A stretch of 48,334 nt of DNA from an uncultured Acidimicrobiales bacterium (GCA_937941245.1 CALDYC010000003.1:1-48334), one strand, 5' to 3'. Shown: positions 1 to 8,453, counted from the stretch's first letter. Numbers and translations are program-made. The notes: generated by a model from the letters alone, not told the origin.

Positions 1-687
1 GGCGCTCGCTTCCGCACGCTCACTGATTGGCTCGATGCCCGTCATAGTTTCAACTTCGGGCAACACCAGCATCCGGTCGACCGGGCCCACGGATTGCTGA
101 TCGTGAACAACGAGGACCGTGTCGCCCCGGGCCGAGGTTTCGGCCGCCACGGGCATAGCGATATGGAGATCGTGACCTGGGTGCTCGATGGCGCACTTGA
201 GCATCGCGATTCTGTTGGCAACCACGGGTTGATCACGCCAGGAATTGCCCAGCGGATGTCTGCCGGGACCGGCATAGAGCACAGCGAAACCAACCCGAGC
301 GAGACCGACGTCGTGCACCTCATCCAGATGTGGGTGCCACCTGATCGCGCGGGTCTCAGCCCGAGCTACGCGCAACACGACTTCACCGACGCTCTTGAGT
401 CAGGTGGCCTTGTCCCGATCGCGTCGGGTATGGGCCATGAGGGCGCACTTGTCATTCACCAAGGTGCTGCCGCCCTGTGGATCGGGCGCATTGACGCACC
501 TGTCCCGATCGCTCTGCCCGATGCACGCTGGCTGCATGTATTCGTCGCCCGCGGTTCGATCGACCTGGCAGGGCATGCACTCACCGCCGGCGACGCAGCA
601 CGCATTGCCGACGCGTCGGGGCTAGCGGTGACGTCGCCTGATCACGCGGAGATCATCGTGTGGCAATCAGAGACTTCAGTCGCGTGA
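1..687 (+). CDS. Pirin family protein (5' end outside window)
   Basis: The reading frame is open from base 1, so the start codon lies upstream of the window. The visible 228 residues form a pirin-type bicupin. The N-terminal cupin carries the family's metal-site region, GRGFGRHGHSDMEIVTWVLD, followed by the H-R-D-S-x-G-N-H-G turn and ITPGIAQRMSAGTGIEHSE, all typical of pirin/YhhW proteins. The second, weaker cupin covers roughly the last 100 residues. YhhW-like pirins can act as quercetin 2,3-dioxygenases and others as redox or transcription cofactors. The sequence does not decide between these roles. A small hairpin (703-719) follows the stop, and the next gene is convergent. Confidence 0.9.
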   Translation, partial: GARFRTLTDWLDARHSFNFGQHQHPVDRAHGLLIVNNEDRVAPGRGFGRHGHSDMEIVTWVLDGALEHRDSVGNHGLITPGIAQRMSAGTGIEHSETNPSETDVVHLIQMWVPPDRAGLSPSYAQHDFTDALESGGLVPIASGMGHEGALVIHQGAAALWIGRIDAPVPIALPDARWLHVFVARGSIDLAGHALTAGDAARIADASGLAVTSPDHAEIIVWQSETSVA

Positions 688-702
688 CGCATAGCCATCG
701 GA

Positions 703-719
703 CCGCAACGGCTTTGCGG
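703..719. terminator. Small hairpin between convergent genes
   Basis: CCGCAA and TTGCGG form a 6-bp stem with a 5-nt loop just past the pirin stop. A second short palindrome (GGCGATCGTCGCC) follows directly. There is no U-tract, so its role as a terminator is tentative. Confidence 0.3.
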
Positions 720-757
720 CGATCGTCGCCGTCGCGGCAGCCACGATGACACCAAGC

Positions 758-1291
758 TCAGTCTTCAAGACCCGGTTGGTCGGGCGGGCCGAACCGCTTG
801 CGGAAGGTGAAGGCATCGACGGTCGGTTCACCTCGTTCTGCTAGCAGGTCCAGACGTTGCCGGGCGTCATCCAGGGTCGGTGGCGTTCCCGCCGGAATCC
901 ACCACATCACCGAGATCGGTTCGTTGTCGGGCGGTGCGTGAAACCACTCACGTCGACGACGCAAGAAATCAACGTGACCGCTCTTGTAGGTGTACTCCCA
1001 CAGCGCTTCGACCGATGTCCAGACTGTGAAGTTGACCAGCACATCATCGCCCTCGCCAAACCGCGTATTGACCGATGTACCCGTGTCGTCGCGATGTCTC
1101 CACACGCAACCCGGCGACTCGTCACCCAGACGGTTGAGGACATCAAGGTTGTCGACAAAGTCCGCCATCTGCGGGTCGCTGAGCGGGAACCGCGCCTGGG
1201 CCCAGTTGAACTGCGCCACATGCCACACACTCACCTGCCGCACTCCGAACCGTGCAGATTCACCTGCGCTAGGACATCGACCATCGTGCAT
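758..1291 (-). CDS. DUF3291 domain protein
   Basis: The core reads WHVAQFNWAQARFPLSDPQM, then FVDNLDVLNRLGDESPGCVW, and a later WTSVEALWEYTYKSGHVDFL. This order is characteristic of DUF3291, a dimeric alpha/beta-barrel-like family of unknown function. Members usually begin a few residues before the xHxAQxN motif. The longest frame (to 1372) would overlap the divergent methyltransferase start, so I chose the ATG at 1291 (177 aa). GTG codons at 1243, 1234 or 1228, closer to the domain edge, are also possible. No clear Shine-Dalgarno decides the start. Function cannot be inferred beyond the family. Confidence 0.75.
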   Translation of the reverse strand: MHDGRCPSAGESARFGVRQVSVWHVAQFNWAQARFPLSDPQMADFVDNLDVLNRLGDESPGCVWRHRDDTGTSVNTRFGEGDDVLVNFTVWTSVEALWEYTYKSGHVDFLRRRREWFHAPPDNEPISVMWWIPAGTPPTLDDARQRLDLLAERGEPTVDAFTFRKRFGPPDQPGLED

Positions 1292-1327
1292 TGTTAGCAC
1301 CCAACGATTGACCCAGGTGGCAAAGTT

Positions 1328-2092
1328 GTGACCCCTATGGACGACAACGGTGCCGACCAAATCTTCGCTCACCGGCGATTAGCGCAAATCTACGATCCGC
1401 TCGACCCTGATCGCAGCGACCTCGATCCGTATCTTGCAATGCTCGATGAGTTTGACGTCGGTTCGCTACTCGACATCGGTTGTGGCACCGGAACGTTCGC
1501 CTGCGCGGCTGCGCGGCGAAATCGACGCGTCGTCGGCGTCGACCCGGCACGCGCCTCGCTCGACGTTGCGGCCGCCAAGCCCGGCGCTGATCGGGTGAAC
1601 TGGGTTCACGGCACCGCAGTCGATGTCGACGTCGATGCGTGCGATCGTGCGTTGTTCGACCTGGCGACGATGACCGCGAACGTCGCGCAGGTGTTCACGA
1701 CCGATGACGACTGGAAGCAAACCCTCAGCGCGGCTGCAGCAGCCGTGCGACCGGGTGGGGTTCTCGCATTCGAAACCCGGGACCCGAAACAGCGAGCCTG
1801 GGAGCAATGGAATCGGAGGGATACGTTCCGTCGCGTCGATCTTCCCGACGTCGGACTGGTCGAGACCTGGGTCGACGTCACTAACGAATCCTTGCCGCTG
1901 GTCAGCTTCCGTCACACCTGGCGATTCGAATCTGACGGCGCCGTCCTGACCTCGGATTCGACCCTGCGATTCCGGGACCTCGACGCCATTCGCACGTCGC
2001 TGAGCGAAACTGGATGGCGACTCGACGACGTTCGCGATGCGCCCGACCGCCCTGGCCTGGAATGGGTCTGCATTGCAGTCCGGGATCTCTAA
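1328..2092 (+). CDS. Class I SAM-dependent methyltransferase
   Basis: A 254-residue Rossmann methyltransferase. Motif I is LLDIGCGTGTFACAAA at about residues 47-62. It is followed by VVGVDPARASLDVAA (motif II acidic residue) and VRPGGVLAFETRDP (post-motif III). The N-terminal YDPLDPDRSDLDPYLAM matches the YDxLxxxxxxDxxxY pattern common in small-molecule methyltransferases of this type. The start is GTG 1328 or ATG 1337 three codons later, and the domain is complete with either. The acceptor substrate is unknown. The gene is divergent from the DUF3291 gene and convergent with a secreted protein gene only 29 bp away. Confidence 0.88.
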   Translation: MTPMDDNGADQIFAHRRLAQIYDPLDPDRSDLDPYLAMLDEFDVGSLLDIGCGTGTFACAAARRNRRVVGVDPARASLDVAAAKPGADRVNWVHGTAVDVDVDACDRALFDLATMTANVAQVFTTDDDWKQTLSAAAAAVRPGGVLAFETRDPKQRAWEQWNRRDTFRRVDLPDVGLVETWVDVTNESLPLVSFRHTWRFESDGAVLTSDSTLRFRDLDAIRTSLSETGWRLDDVRDAPDRPGLEWVCIAVRDL

Positions 2093-2121
2093 CGGGGACC
2101 CGCAACTGTGGCGGCTGCCGG

Positions 2122-2823
2122 TTATCGACCCGGTCGCCGCATAGAGGTTGCAACCGCGACCCCAACAGCAACAAGTGTTGCTCCGACGGCGAGCCCTCCG
2201 ACAGCCCAAAGCAGCAGCTCGCTGTTGCCCGAGTCTGCCTGGTCACTGGAACGGCTCTCAGCATCAGGCTCCGGTGGGGCGCCAGCGTCGCGAGCAGCAG
2301 CGTCGGGCACGGCTTCGACAGCCGCTGGTTCAACAGGCGCCACGTCGCTCGCTTCTGGTCCGAACCTGGTGATCGTCGTTCGAAATGCGCTAGTCGCAGC
2401 GTCGGTGACCATGACCTCGACCGGCGCATCTATTGGCCAATCACCACCGATCGACCGAACCACCATCTGCGCTGGCCCCGGCTCAAGATCCCACGGAACA
2501 GGAAGCGTCACCGAGAATTCGTAGTCCTCATCGGCGGCACCAAGAGCCACCGGAAAGTCGGTCCCGTTCTGGACGAACACGATCTCGATCGGATCGATCG
2601 GCTTGCCGAGTGTTCCCTCACCTGCTGGCGGCGCTCCAGTGTCATAACAATTGTCGCCCCAGAACCTGCCAATGATCGTCACATCGTTGGCCCGGTCGAG
2701 ATCCTTCTCTGAAACCTCGACCATTGGGCCGGCACAATCCGCGCGGGCCGGCGGCGTGGCGGCACACAACGCGGCGCAGATCGCTCCGACAACCAGCACG
2801 ATCCGAATCAGTAGGTTTCGCAT
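2122..2823 (-). CDS. Secreted, C-terminally anchored protein of unknown function
   Basis: The 233-residue product starts with a Sec-type signal peptide (MRNLLIRIVLVVGAICAALCAATPPARA, given in two parts in family terms: basic n-region, hydrophobic core, AxA-like end). It has a Cys-containing extracellular domain (about 30-160) with beta-sandwich-like stretches (VTIIGRFWGDNC, EFSVTLPVPWDLEPG). An Ala/Pro/Asp/Glu-rich spacer follows, then one C-terminal membrane helix (LLLWAVGGLAVGATLVAVGVAVA) ending in basic residues. This is the layout of an envelope protein displayed outside the membrane. An upstream GTG at 2850 is possible, but ATG 2823 puts the signal peptide at the N-terminus. I do not recognise the extracellular domain. 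Confidence 0.75.
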   Translation of the reverse strand: MRNLLIRIVLVVGAICAALCAATPPARADCAGPMVEVSEKDLDRANDVTIIGRFWGDNCYDTGAPPAGEGTLGKPIDPIEIVFVQNGTDFPVALGAADEDYEFSVTLPVPWDLEPGPAQMVVRSIGGDWPIDAPVEVMVTDAATSAFRTTITRFGPEASDVAPVEPAAVEAVPDAAARDAGAPPEPDAESRSSDQADSGNSELLLWAVGGLAVGATLVAVGVAVATSMRRPGR

Positions 2824-2833
2824 GTCAGGTGAG

Positions 2834-2852
2834 ACGTGCGGCGATCGCACGT
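2834..2852. terminator. Hairpin between the CaiB gene and the secreted protein gene
   Basis: ACGTGCG-GCGAT-CGCACGT is a perfect 7-bp stem with a 5-nt loop. It lies just downstream of the CoA-transferase stop and upstream of the secreted-protein start on the same strand. Without a U-tract it could be a terminator or an operator. Confidence 0.35.
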
Positions 2853-2877
2853 GGTTCCCGAAGACGCGAATCTCTCG

Positions 2878-4128
2878 TCACGCGACATCTCCATCGGCGC
2901 TGAGCTGCTGAACCTCTTCGGCCGTCATGGCCAATTCAGTCATCAGGACCTCGGCGGTGTGCTCGCCGAGCCACGGCATTCGTACGTCGCCTCCATCGGT
3001 CATACCGCTCATCTTGATGGGGTTGCCCGGCACGATCACCGGACCGTCCGCGGCACCGCCGGTGCGGGGGATTTCGACCAGCATGTTGCGGGCCGCGACA
3101 TGCTCATCGGCAATGACCTGCTCCGCGCTAAGCACTGGCCCAGCCGCCACACCAGCCGCCGCAAGCGCGTGGCAGGCATCGACGTTCGTCATGTCTGCGG
3201 CCCAAATTTTGACCGCAGCACGGATCTCGTCAATATGGGCGCGCCATCCGGCTCGTGTCGCAAATCGTTCATCATCGACCCATTCGTCGTGGCCAAGCAC
3301 ACCAGCGAGCCGCGCGAACTCGTGCTCGCGGCCGACCTGAATCATGAACCACCCCGCGCCGGCTTCGAATCCGTCAAGAATCATCGCAAGGCCTGCGCCC
3401 GGTTCGGGTCGCACACCCATTGACCAGTAGTTCGTAACCACGTCGGCGAACGCGACCATCGAGTCAAACATCGCAATGTCGACGTGTTGTCCGATGCCCG
3501 TCTGATCTCGATGGCGCAACGCCGCAAGCACACCGACCACACCGAACATCGCTGTTCCGATATCGCCGAGCGCTCCGACGGGGCTAACCGTCGGTGGTTC
3601 GCCCGGCGCGCGTTTCCACTCATACAGGCCACTCATCGCCTCGGCTACACCCGCATAGGCGGGCCAGTTGTCGTAGGGCGAATCGACCGTGTTCCCAAAT
3701 CCGCTGATCGACAAATAGATCGCCGCCGGGTGCACGGCGGCCACATCGTCGTACCCAAGGCCCATTCGTCCGAGCGCTCCGGCTTTGAAGTTCTCCGCGA
3801 CGATGTCGAACTTGGGAGCGAGATCAAGCACCAACTGTCGTCCGCGGTCCGACTTCAGGTCAATGGCGATCGAGCGCTTGTTGAGGTTGTTGCGCAGAAA
3901 GGTCGCGCCCATTGGACGACCCTCGGGGTCAGGCATGGACGGCTGAGAACCTCGGCCAAGGTCGCCGCCGTCGGGGCGTTCGACCTTGACCACATCGGCA
4001 CCGAGCCGTGCCAACAACTGAGTCGCAAACGGAAGCGCCTGCATCTGCTCAAGTGCCAGCACTCGGACCCCATCGAGTGGCTTGCCGTTCAACGCTGCTG
4101 CCTGATTGGCCGTGTCTCCGAGACGCAT
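2878..4128 (-). CDS. CaiB/BaiF family III CoA-transferase
   Basis: A 416-residue family III CoA-transferase, the usual length. Diagnostic segments are PLDGVRVLALEQ at the N-terminus, LARLGADVVKVERPDGGDLGR, the NKRSIAIDLKSDRGRQLVLDL core, and PVGALGDIGTAMFGVVGVLAAL, whose Asp is in the position of the catalytic aspartate (Asp169 in formyl-CoA transferase). GQHVDIAMFDSMVAF follows. Such enzymes move CoA between carboxylic acids and also include epimerases/racemases (Amacr-type), so it could activate or epimerise an acyl-CoA. The ATG is preceded by TACGGT at a 6-nt distance, suggesting leaderless transcription. It is divergent from the HMGCS-DUF35 gene across a shared palindromic operator. Confidence 0.92.
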   Translation of the reverse strand: MRLGDTANQAAALNGKPLDGVRVLALEQMQALPFATQLLARLGADVVKVERPDGGDLGRGSQPSMPDPEGRPMGATFLRNNLNKRSIAIDLKSDRGRQLVLDLAPKFDIVAENFKAGALGRMGLGYDDVAAVHPAAIYLSISGFGNTVDSPYDNWPAYAGVAEAMSGLYEWKRAPGEPPTVSPVGALGDIGTAMFGVVGVLAALRHRDQTGIGQHVDIAMFDSMVAFADVVTNYWSMGVRPEPGAGLAMILDGFEAGAGWFMIQVGREHEFARLAGVLGHDEWVDDERFATRAGWRAHIDEIRAAVKIWAADMTNVDACHALAAAGVAAGPVLSAEQVIADEHVAARNMLVEIPRTGGAADGPVIVPGNPIKMSGMTDGGDVRMPWLGEHTAEVLMTELAMTAEEVQQLSADGDVA

Positions 4129-4134
4129 GTGCGA

Positions 4135-4140
4135 ACCGTA
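4135..4140 (-). promoter_or_regulatory. -10 element of leaderless promoter (CaiB gene)
   Basis: TACGGT on the minus strand with a 6-nt gap to the ATG at 4128. This TANNNT-to-start distance puts transcription start at or next to the start codon. Confidence 0.6.
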
Positions 4141-4158
4141 CTCGACGGCCCCACCAGG

Positions 4159-4177
4159 ATCTGAAGGGCCGTCAGAT
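4159..4177. promoter_or_regulatory. Palindromic operator, site A (TCTGA-N7-TCAGA)
   Basis: The arms ATCTGA and TCAGAT are separated by AGGGCCG. The site lies between the -10 elements of two divergent promoters and ends 1 bp before the rightward -10. The same TCTGA-N7-TCAGA core occurs at 14465-14485 and 20724-20744, each time in a divergent promoter region. It is most likely the binding site of one dimeric regulator (TetR-like size), which is not encoded in the window. Confidence 0.75.
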
Positions 4178-4183
4178 TAGGGT
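4178..4183 (+). promoter_or_regulatory. -10 element of leaderless promoter (HMGCS-DUF35 gene)
   Basis: TAGGGT with a 6-nt gap to the ATG at 4190. It directly abuts operator site A, so a bound regulator would block polymerase. Confidence 0.6.
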
Positions 4184-4189
4184 GGCCCC

Positions 4190-5602
4190 ATGCATGAAGG
4201 ACGGCGCGGCGTCATTGCCTGGGGCACCTACTTGCCCTTCAGAAGACTCGACCGAAGCGAGATCGCCAAGGTCATTGGACGAGGTGGCGGGCGAGGCACC
4301 CGGACCGTTGCAAGCTTCGATGAAGACCCCACAACAATGGCTGTCGAAGCAGCACGCCGGGCCCTCGCAACCACTCCGGCTGTGCCCGATGTGGTCATGT
4401 TCGGCAGCGTCACCCCCGCCTATGCAGATCGCACCAACGCGACGGCGCTTCATGCCGCCCTCCGCCTGCCGGTCACCTCGCTGGCGCTCGATGTTGGCCA
4501 GTCGCCTCGGTCGGTTATGGCATCGATGCTGCTTGCGACCTGTGGACAGGGCACCTCGATGATCACCAGTGGCGATATCCGATTCGGATTGGCCGCATCG
4601 GCGGAAGAAGCCAATGGCGGCGATGCTGGCGCCGCCATCATCGTGGGTGAAGACACGCCCGAGACACCGGTGGTCGCCGAGATCGTCGGTACCGCCAGCC
4701 GCACCGCGGAGTTCATCGACCGATGGCGATCACCTGGCGAAGCACACAGCAAGGTCTGGGACGAGAAGTTCTCCGGTGCGACCTACACTCCGCTGGCGCA
4801 AGCTGCGCTGGCCGACGCGCTCGTCGCCGCTGGCATCGAAGCCGACAACATTGCCGCAGCAGCAGTCAGCGCTCCGACTGCGCGCATGGCCAAGATCATC
4901 GGGGCCAAGCTTGGGGTGTCGCGCATCGTCGACGACTTTGCAGCGAGCGTCGGCCAGTGCGGTGCTGCCCAGCCGGGCCTGCTACTCGCCCACCTGCTTG
5001 AGCAATCCAGCCCCGGCGACCACGTGGCGCTGGTCTCGGCGGCCGATGGGGCCGACGCCATGATCTTCAGAGTCACCGATGCTGCCAGCACCCGCAACAG
5101 AGCACCCACGGTGCAAACCCAGTCCGAGCAGGGCGCACCAGTCCCCTATGCCAGGTTCCTCACCTGGCGCGGCACGCTCACTGTCGACCCACCTCGACGC
5201 CCGGAGCCTCAGCGGGTGTCATCAACCGCGGCGGCCCGAAGCACCGAATGGAAGTTCGGTCTCATTGCCAGCCTCGACGATGAGACCGGTGCCGTCCACA
5301 TGCCGCCGCTGCGGGTATCGGCCGATGGCGAACGAACCGACGCAATGTCGGGGCAACCGATGGCCGATATCGGCGCAACGATCGCCACGTTCACCGTCGA
5401 CCGGGTCGCCTATTCCCCGAGCCCGCCCATCGTGTTTGCGGTTGTTGACTTTGACGGTGGCGGTCGACTTCCGGTCGAGTTGTGCGACTGCGACGAAGAC
5501 GAAGTCAGGATCGGCGCTCGGGTCGAAATGACGTTCCGACGCCTGCACGCAATCGATGGCATACCCAACTACTTTTGGAAGGCGAGGTTGGCTCGTGGCT
5601 AG
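4190..5602 (+). CDS. HMG-CoA synthase-like/KAS III-like protein fused to DUF35 OB-fold
   Basis: A 470-residue two-part protein. Residues 1-300 follow the archaeal/bacterial HMG-CoA synthase fold (ASFDEDPTTMAVEAARRAL, then MITSGDIRFGLAASAEEANGGDAGAAIIV). Residues about 345-470 form a DUF35 OB-fold (PPIVFAVVDFDGGGRLPVEL, then VRIGARVEMTFRRL). The nucleophilic Cys region is LALDVGQSPRSVMAS, with Gln104 where Cys is expected, and the HQPN histidine region reads VSAPTARMAKIIGAKLG. The usual condensing triad is therefore not conserved. The Cys zinc ribbon usual in DUF35 proteins is also absent. The stop overlaps the thiolase start by 8 bp. In archaea a DUF35 protein bridges HMGCS and thiolase (established knowledge), so a complex with the next gene product is likely. 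Confidence 0.82.
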   Translation: MHEGRRGVIAWGTYLPFRRLDRSEIAKVIGRGGGRGTRTVASFDEDPTTMAVEAARRALATTPAVPDVVMFGSVTPAYADRTNATALHAALRLPVTSLALDVGQSPRSVMASMLLATCGQGTSMITSGDIRFGLAASAEEANGGDAGAAIIVGEDTPETPVVAEIVGTASRTAEFIDRWRSPGEAHSKVWDEKFSGATYTPLAQAALADALVAAGIEADNIAAAAVSAPTARMAKIIGAKLGVSRIVDDFAASVGQCGAAQPGLLLAHLLEQSSPGDHVALVSAADGADAMIFRVTDAASTRNRAPTVQTQSEQGAPVPYARFLTWRGTLTVDPPRRPEPQRVSSTAAARSTEWKFGLIASLDDETGAVHMPPLRVSADGERTDAMSGQPMADIGATIATFTVDRVAYSPSPPIVFAVVDFDGGGRLPVELCDCDEDEVRIGARVEMTFRRLHAIDGIPNYFWKARLARG

Positions 5603-6794
5603 TCACGGCATCAAAGACAAGATCGCGATCATCGGCGTCGGGTGCACCCGGTTCGTCGAGAACTGGGACGCTGGCCTCGACGACCTCATTATCTCGGCTG
5701 CCGACGCTGCCTATGAGTCGGCCGGTGTCGACAAGGCCGACGTAGACGCCTACTGGTTCGGCACTGCCCAAGGAGGCATGAGCGGCATCACGATGGCGCG
5801 TCCCTTGCAGCTCCAGAACAAACCAGTGACCCGCGTTGAGAACTACTGCGCAACCGGATCCGAAGCTCTGCGGCAAGCCGCGTACGCCGTGGCGAGCGGC
5901 GCCTATGACGTTGCCATGGCCCTTGGGGCAGAGAAGACCAAGGACTCGGGCTTTCAGGGACTCAACGCTGCGCCGCCACCAAACGACGGCACCGCCCGGA
6001 GCCTGACTGCAGCTGCGATGTATTCGATGGTTGCACCCGCCTATTGCGAGAAGTTTGACGTCGACCCGGCCGACATGCGCCATGCCATGGCGCGGGTCGC
6101 CGAGAAGAACCACTACAACGGGGCCCGCAACCCGCTCGCTCAATTCCAACGCGAAGTGTCAATCGAGACCATCTGTGCCTCGCCAAAAATTGCGGGCGAC
6201 CTTGGCGTGTTCGACTGCGCAGGTGTCGCCGACGGTGCCGCTGCAGTCATCATTTGCCGAGCCGAAGATGCGCACAAGTACTGCGACAATCCGCTCTACA
6301 TCAAGGCACTGTCCTTCATCGCCGGCAACGGGTCCGGGTTGACCGACCCCGACTACGACTACACGACGTTCCCTGAGATCGCCGAGTGCGCACTCGATGC
6401 CTATGCGCAAGCCGGTATTGACGACCCAAGTTCCTCGATCGCTATGGCCGAAGTGCACGACTGCTTCACGATCACCGAGCTGGTTCTCATGGAAGATCTC
6501 GGATTCTCTCCGCGAGGCACGGCGTGGAGCCACATGCTCGACGGCCGCTTCGACCTAGACGGTGAGGTCGCCGTCAACCCTGATGGGGGCCTGAAATCCT
6601 TCGGGCACCCAGTCGGTGCCTCGGGCCTGCGCATGATCTATGAAGCGTGGCTCCAGCTTCGTGGCGAAGCTCCCGCAGATCGCCAGGTAGCAGCAGTCGC
6701 CGAAGGCAAAACCATGGCCATGACTCACAATCTGGGCGGCTATCCGGGCGAGATGGTCAGCTTCATTGCCATCGTCGGAACCGAACTCAGTTAG
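5595..6794 (+). CDS. SCP2/lipid-transfer-type thiolase
   Basis: A 399-residue thiolase of the SCP-x/lipid-transfer type. The nucleophile region is ENYCATGSEALRQAA (Cys85). HDCFTITEL (His288) and GGLKSFGHPVGASGLRM (His338) follow. The C-terminus THNLGGYPGEMVSF has no second catalytic Cys, as usual in this subgroup. I chose GTG 5595 because it follows GGAAGGCGAGG at Shine-Dalgarno distance, overlaps the upstream stop by 8 bp, and begins directly before KDKIAIIGVG. The coupling to the HMGCS-DUF35 fusion suggests a thiolase-HMGCS-DUF35 assembly. It probably thiolyses a branched or bulky 3-ketoacyl-CoA, but the substrate is not visible. Confidence 0.88.
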   Translation: MASHGIKDKIAIIGVGCTRFVENWDAGLDDLIISAADAAYESAGVDKADVDAYWFGTAQGGMSGITMARPLQLQNKPVTRVENYCATGSEALRQAAYAVASGAYDVAMALGAEKTKDSGFQGLNAAPPPNDGTARSLTAAAMYSMVAPAYCEKFDVDPADMRHAMARVAEKNHYNGARNPLAQFQREVSIETICASPKIAGDLGVFDCAGVADGAAAVIICRAEDAHKYCDNPLYIKALSFIAGNGSGLTDPDYDYTTFPEIAECALDAYAQAGIDDPSSSIAMAEVHDCFTITELVLMEDLGFSPRGTAWSHMLDGRFDLDGEVAVNPDGGLKSFGHPVGASGLRMIYEAWLQLRGEAPADRQVAAVAEGKTMAMTHNLGGYPGEMVSFIAIVGTELS

Positions 6795-6875
6795 CCCACA
6801 GTCGGTTCCCTCGCTCTCAGTCAGCCGGAACGACGAGCTCCATAAGCAACCCGGATCAATGAACAGGTCGAGCCC

Positions 6876-6912
6876 AACTCTGCGCAGCGAACATCGTTCG
6901 CCGCGCAGAGTT
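6876..6912. terminator. Bidirectional terminator hairpin
   Basis: A strong, nearly perfect hairpin: outer arms AACTCTGCGC/GCGCAGAGTT (10 bp) and inner arms GCGAAC/GTTCGC (6 bp) around a 3-nt loop, with a single A/C mismatch between the two stem segments. It sits between the convergent thiolase and RDD genes and can serve both. Confidence 0.8.
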
Positions 6913-6942
6913 ATCGCCTCGCTCACGAATTCAACAACCGAT

Positions 6943-7572
6943 CTAGAACGGTTTGCCGTTCGGGAACATCGGGAACAAGCTGGCTTTTGGCTTCTGCACC
7001 GCGACGCTTGAGAAGATCTTGTCGGCCCACGTTTGGTTCTTGTCGTCCCACAACGGCCATAGCCAACCGAGGTAGAAGACCAATCCGTTCACAATCGATC
7101 CAATGAACGAACGCCCGAGGTACGCGCCCCCACCCAAATACTGGCCGTTGTCCTCTCGAACGATCTCATATCCCATGACTCGCTTGCCTGGGGTTTGACC
7201 GGTGATACCCGGAAGCCACCAGGTCAGGTACAGGTGGGCGACGATGATCGCGATGTAGCCGACCGCGAGAACAACCAGTGCCAAATCTGAGCTGACCTGA
7301 CCAATCAACGCCGCGATGAGCACCGCCACAATAATGCTGGCGAGCACAATCAGCCCGTCGATCAGCAGAGCGACAGCTCTCTGTCCCCAGTTGGCATAGG
7401 GGCGATGCTGCGACGAAGCAGCGGGGGCGGGCGGTGCAGCCGGCGATCCAGAGGTACCTGGGCTAGCGGCGACTGCCTGCGGCTCGCCCTGCCATTCGCT
7501 TCCGTTCCAATAGCGCTGAGTGCCCGGAGGGTCGCCCTCTGCCGGGTACCAACCTGGAGTGGGTGCTGTCAT
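6943..7572 (-). CDS. DUF2510-RDD family membrane protein
   Basis: The 209-residue protein starts with the actinobacterial DUF2510 motif PGWYPAEGDPPGTQRYWNGSEW (residues 6-27, split here: PGWYP...QRYWNGSEW). An Ala/Pro/Ser linker follows, and then an RDD domain from about residue 58: RAVALLIDGLIVLASIIVAV (first helix with the R...D pair), a second helix around 97-120, TPGKRVMGYEIV, and a third helix around 156-176, ending DDKNQTWADKIF with the late Asp. RDD proteins are small membrane proteins of largely unknown function, some linked to Na+/H+ exchange. A GGCGG-containing Shine-Dalgarno precedes the ATG. It lies 38 bp downstream of an LLM oxidoreductase gene and may be co-transcribed. Confidence 0.9.
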   Translation of the reverse strand: MTAPTPGWYPAEGDPPGTQRYWNGSEWQGEPQAVAASPGTSGSPAAPPAPAASSQHRPYANWGQRAVALLIDGLIVLASIIVAVLIAALIGQVSSDLALVVLAVGYIAIIVAHLYLTWWLPGITGQTPGKRVMGYEIVREDNGQYLGGGAYLGRSFIGSIVNGLVFYLGWLWPLWDDKNQTWADKIFSSVAVQKPKASLFPMFPNGKPF

Positions 7573-7610
7573 GGTTCCGCCTTTCGAACGGGTGTATCGG
7601 CCGGTGGCCG

Positions 7611-8444
7611 TTAGGAATCGAGGAAAGTGGCGTGCTCGTCAAGCATGCGCAGAGCCTCGTCACGAGGCAGCGGCTCAACGTTCAACACGACCTCCGTGCA
7701 GCCAAGTTCAGCGTACTTCTCGAGCTTGCCGGCATTTGGATAGGTCCCGAACGGAATGATCTCGGGTACCCCCTCACGCCCTGCGGCCGCCCACGCTTCG
7801 TGCAGCTGCGGCAGCGACTTGCTGATCCCGGCACCGCCGATGGGCATCCAACCGTCGGCGTATTCGGCGACTGCCGCAAACATTTTCGGGCCAGCACCGC
7901 CACCGATCAATGTCGGGATACGCGGTTGTTGGACTGGCTTGGGCCAGCTGAAGCTCGGTTCGAGCTGCACGAACTCGCCAGCAAACGACGCCTGTTCGTC
8001 AGCCCACAGAGCATGCATCGCCAGCACATGCTCGCGAGCCTGAGCTCGACGGGTCTTGAACTCAACGCCATGATGGTTCATCTCCTCGACGTTCCAGCCG
8101 TACCCGATACCAAATCGGGCTCGCCCGTTGCTGAGCACATCAAGTGTGGCCCACGCCTTGGCCGCGGCGATTGGTTCATGCTGGGCTGCCAGCCAAATTC
8201 CGGCGCCTAACTCGATCTTCGACGTCACCGCAGCACACGCGGCGAGCACCGTCGGCGTGTCCATCGAGCGGTAGTACCGCTCGGGCAAGTCCCCGCCACC
8301 AGGAAACGGTGTCGCCCTGCTCGTGGGGATATGGGTGTGTTCGGGCAGCCACAGCGAGGAGAAGCCGCGAGCTTCGGCTTCGACTGCGAGTTCGATCGGG
8401 TTGATCGCGGTGTCGGTGGCGAACATGGTCAGTCCGAGTTTCAT
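7611..8444 (-). CDS. LLM-class (F420-family) oxidoreductase
   Basis: A 277-residue TIM-barrel bacterial luciferase-like monooxygenase. It begins MKLGLTMFATD and continues AVEAEARGFSSLWLPEHTHIP, ELGAGIWLAAQHEPIAAAKAWATLDVLSNGRARFGIGYGWN (read as consecutive family motifs) and IPTLIGGGAGPKMFAAVAEYADGWMP. The length and the LSxGRxxFGIGxGW block are typical of actinobacterial members that use F420H2 rather than FMN. Cofactor use is inferred from the family. It follows a dimeric-barrel protein gene with 9 bp between them, so both are one transcription unit started by the leaderless promoter at 9246-9251. Confidence 0.88.
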   Translation of the reverse strand: MKLGLTMFATDTAINPIELAVEAEARGFSSLWLPEHTHIPTSRATPFPGGGDLPERYYRSMDTPTVLAACAAVTSKIELGAGIWLAAQHEPIAAAKAWATLDVLSNGRARFGIGYGWNVEEMNHHGVEFKTRRAQAREHVLAMHALWADEQASFAGEFVQLEPSFSWPKPVQQPRIPTLIGGGAGPKMFAAVAEYADGWMPIGGAGISKSLPQLHEAWAAAGREGVPEIIPFGTYPNAGKLEKYAELGCTEVVLNVEPLPRDEALRMLDEHATFLDS

Positions 8445-8453
8445 GATGATCTC

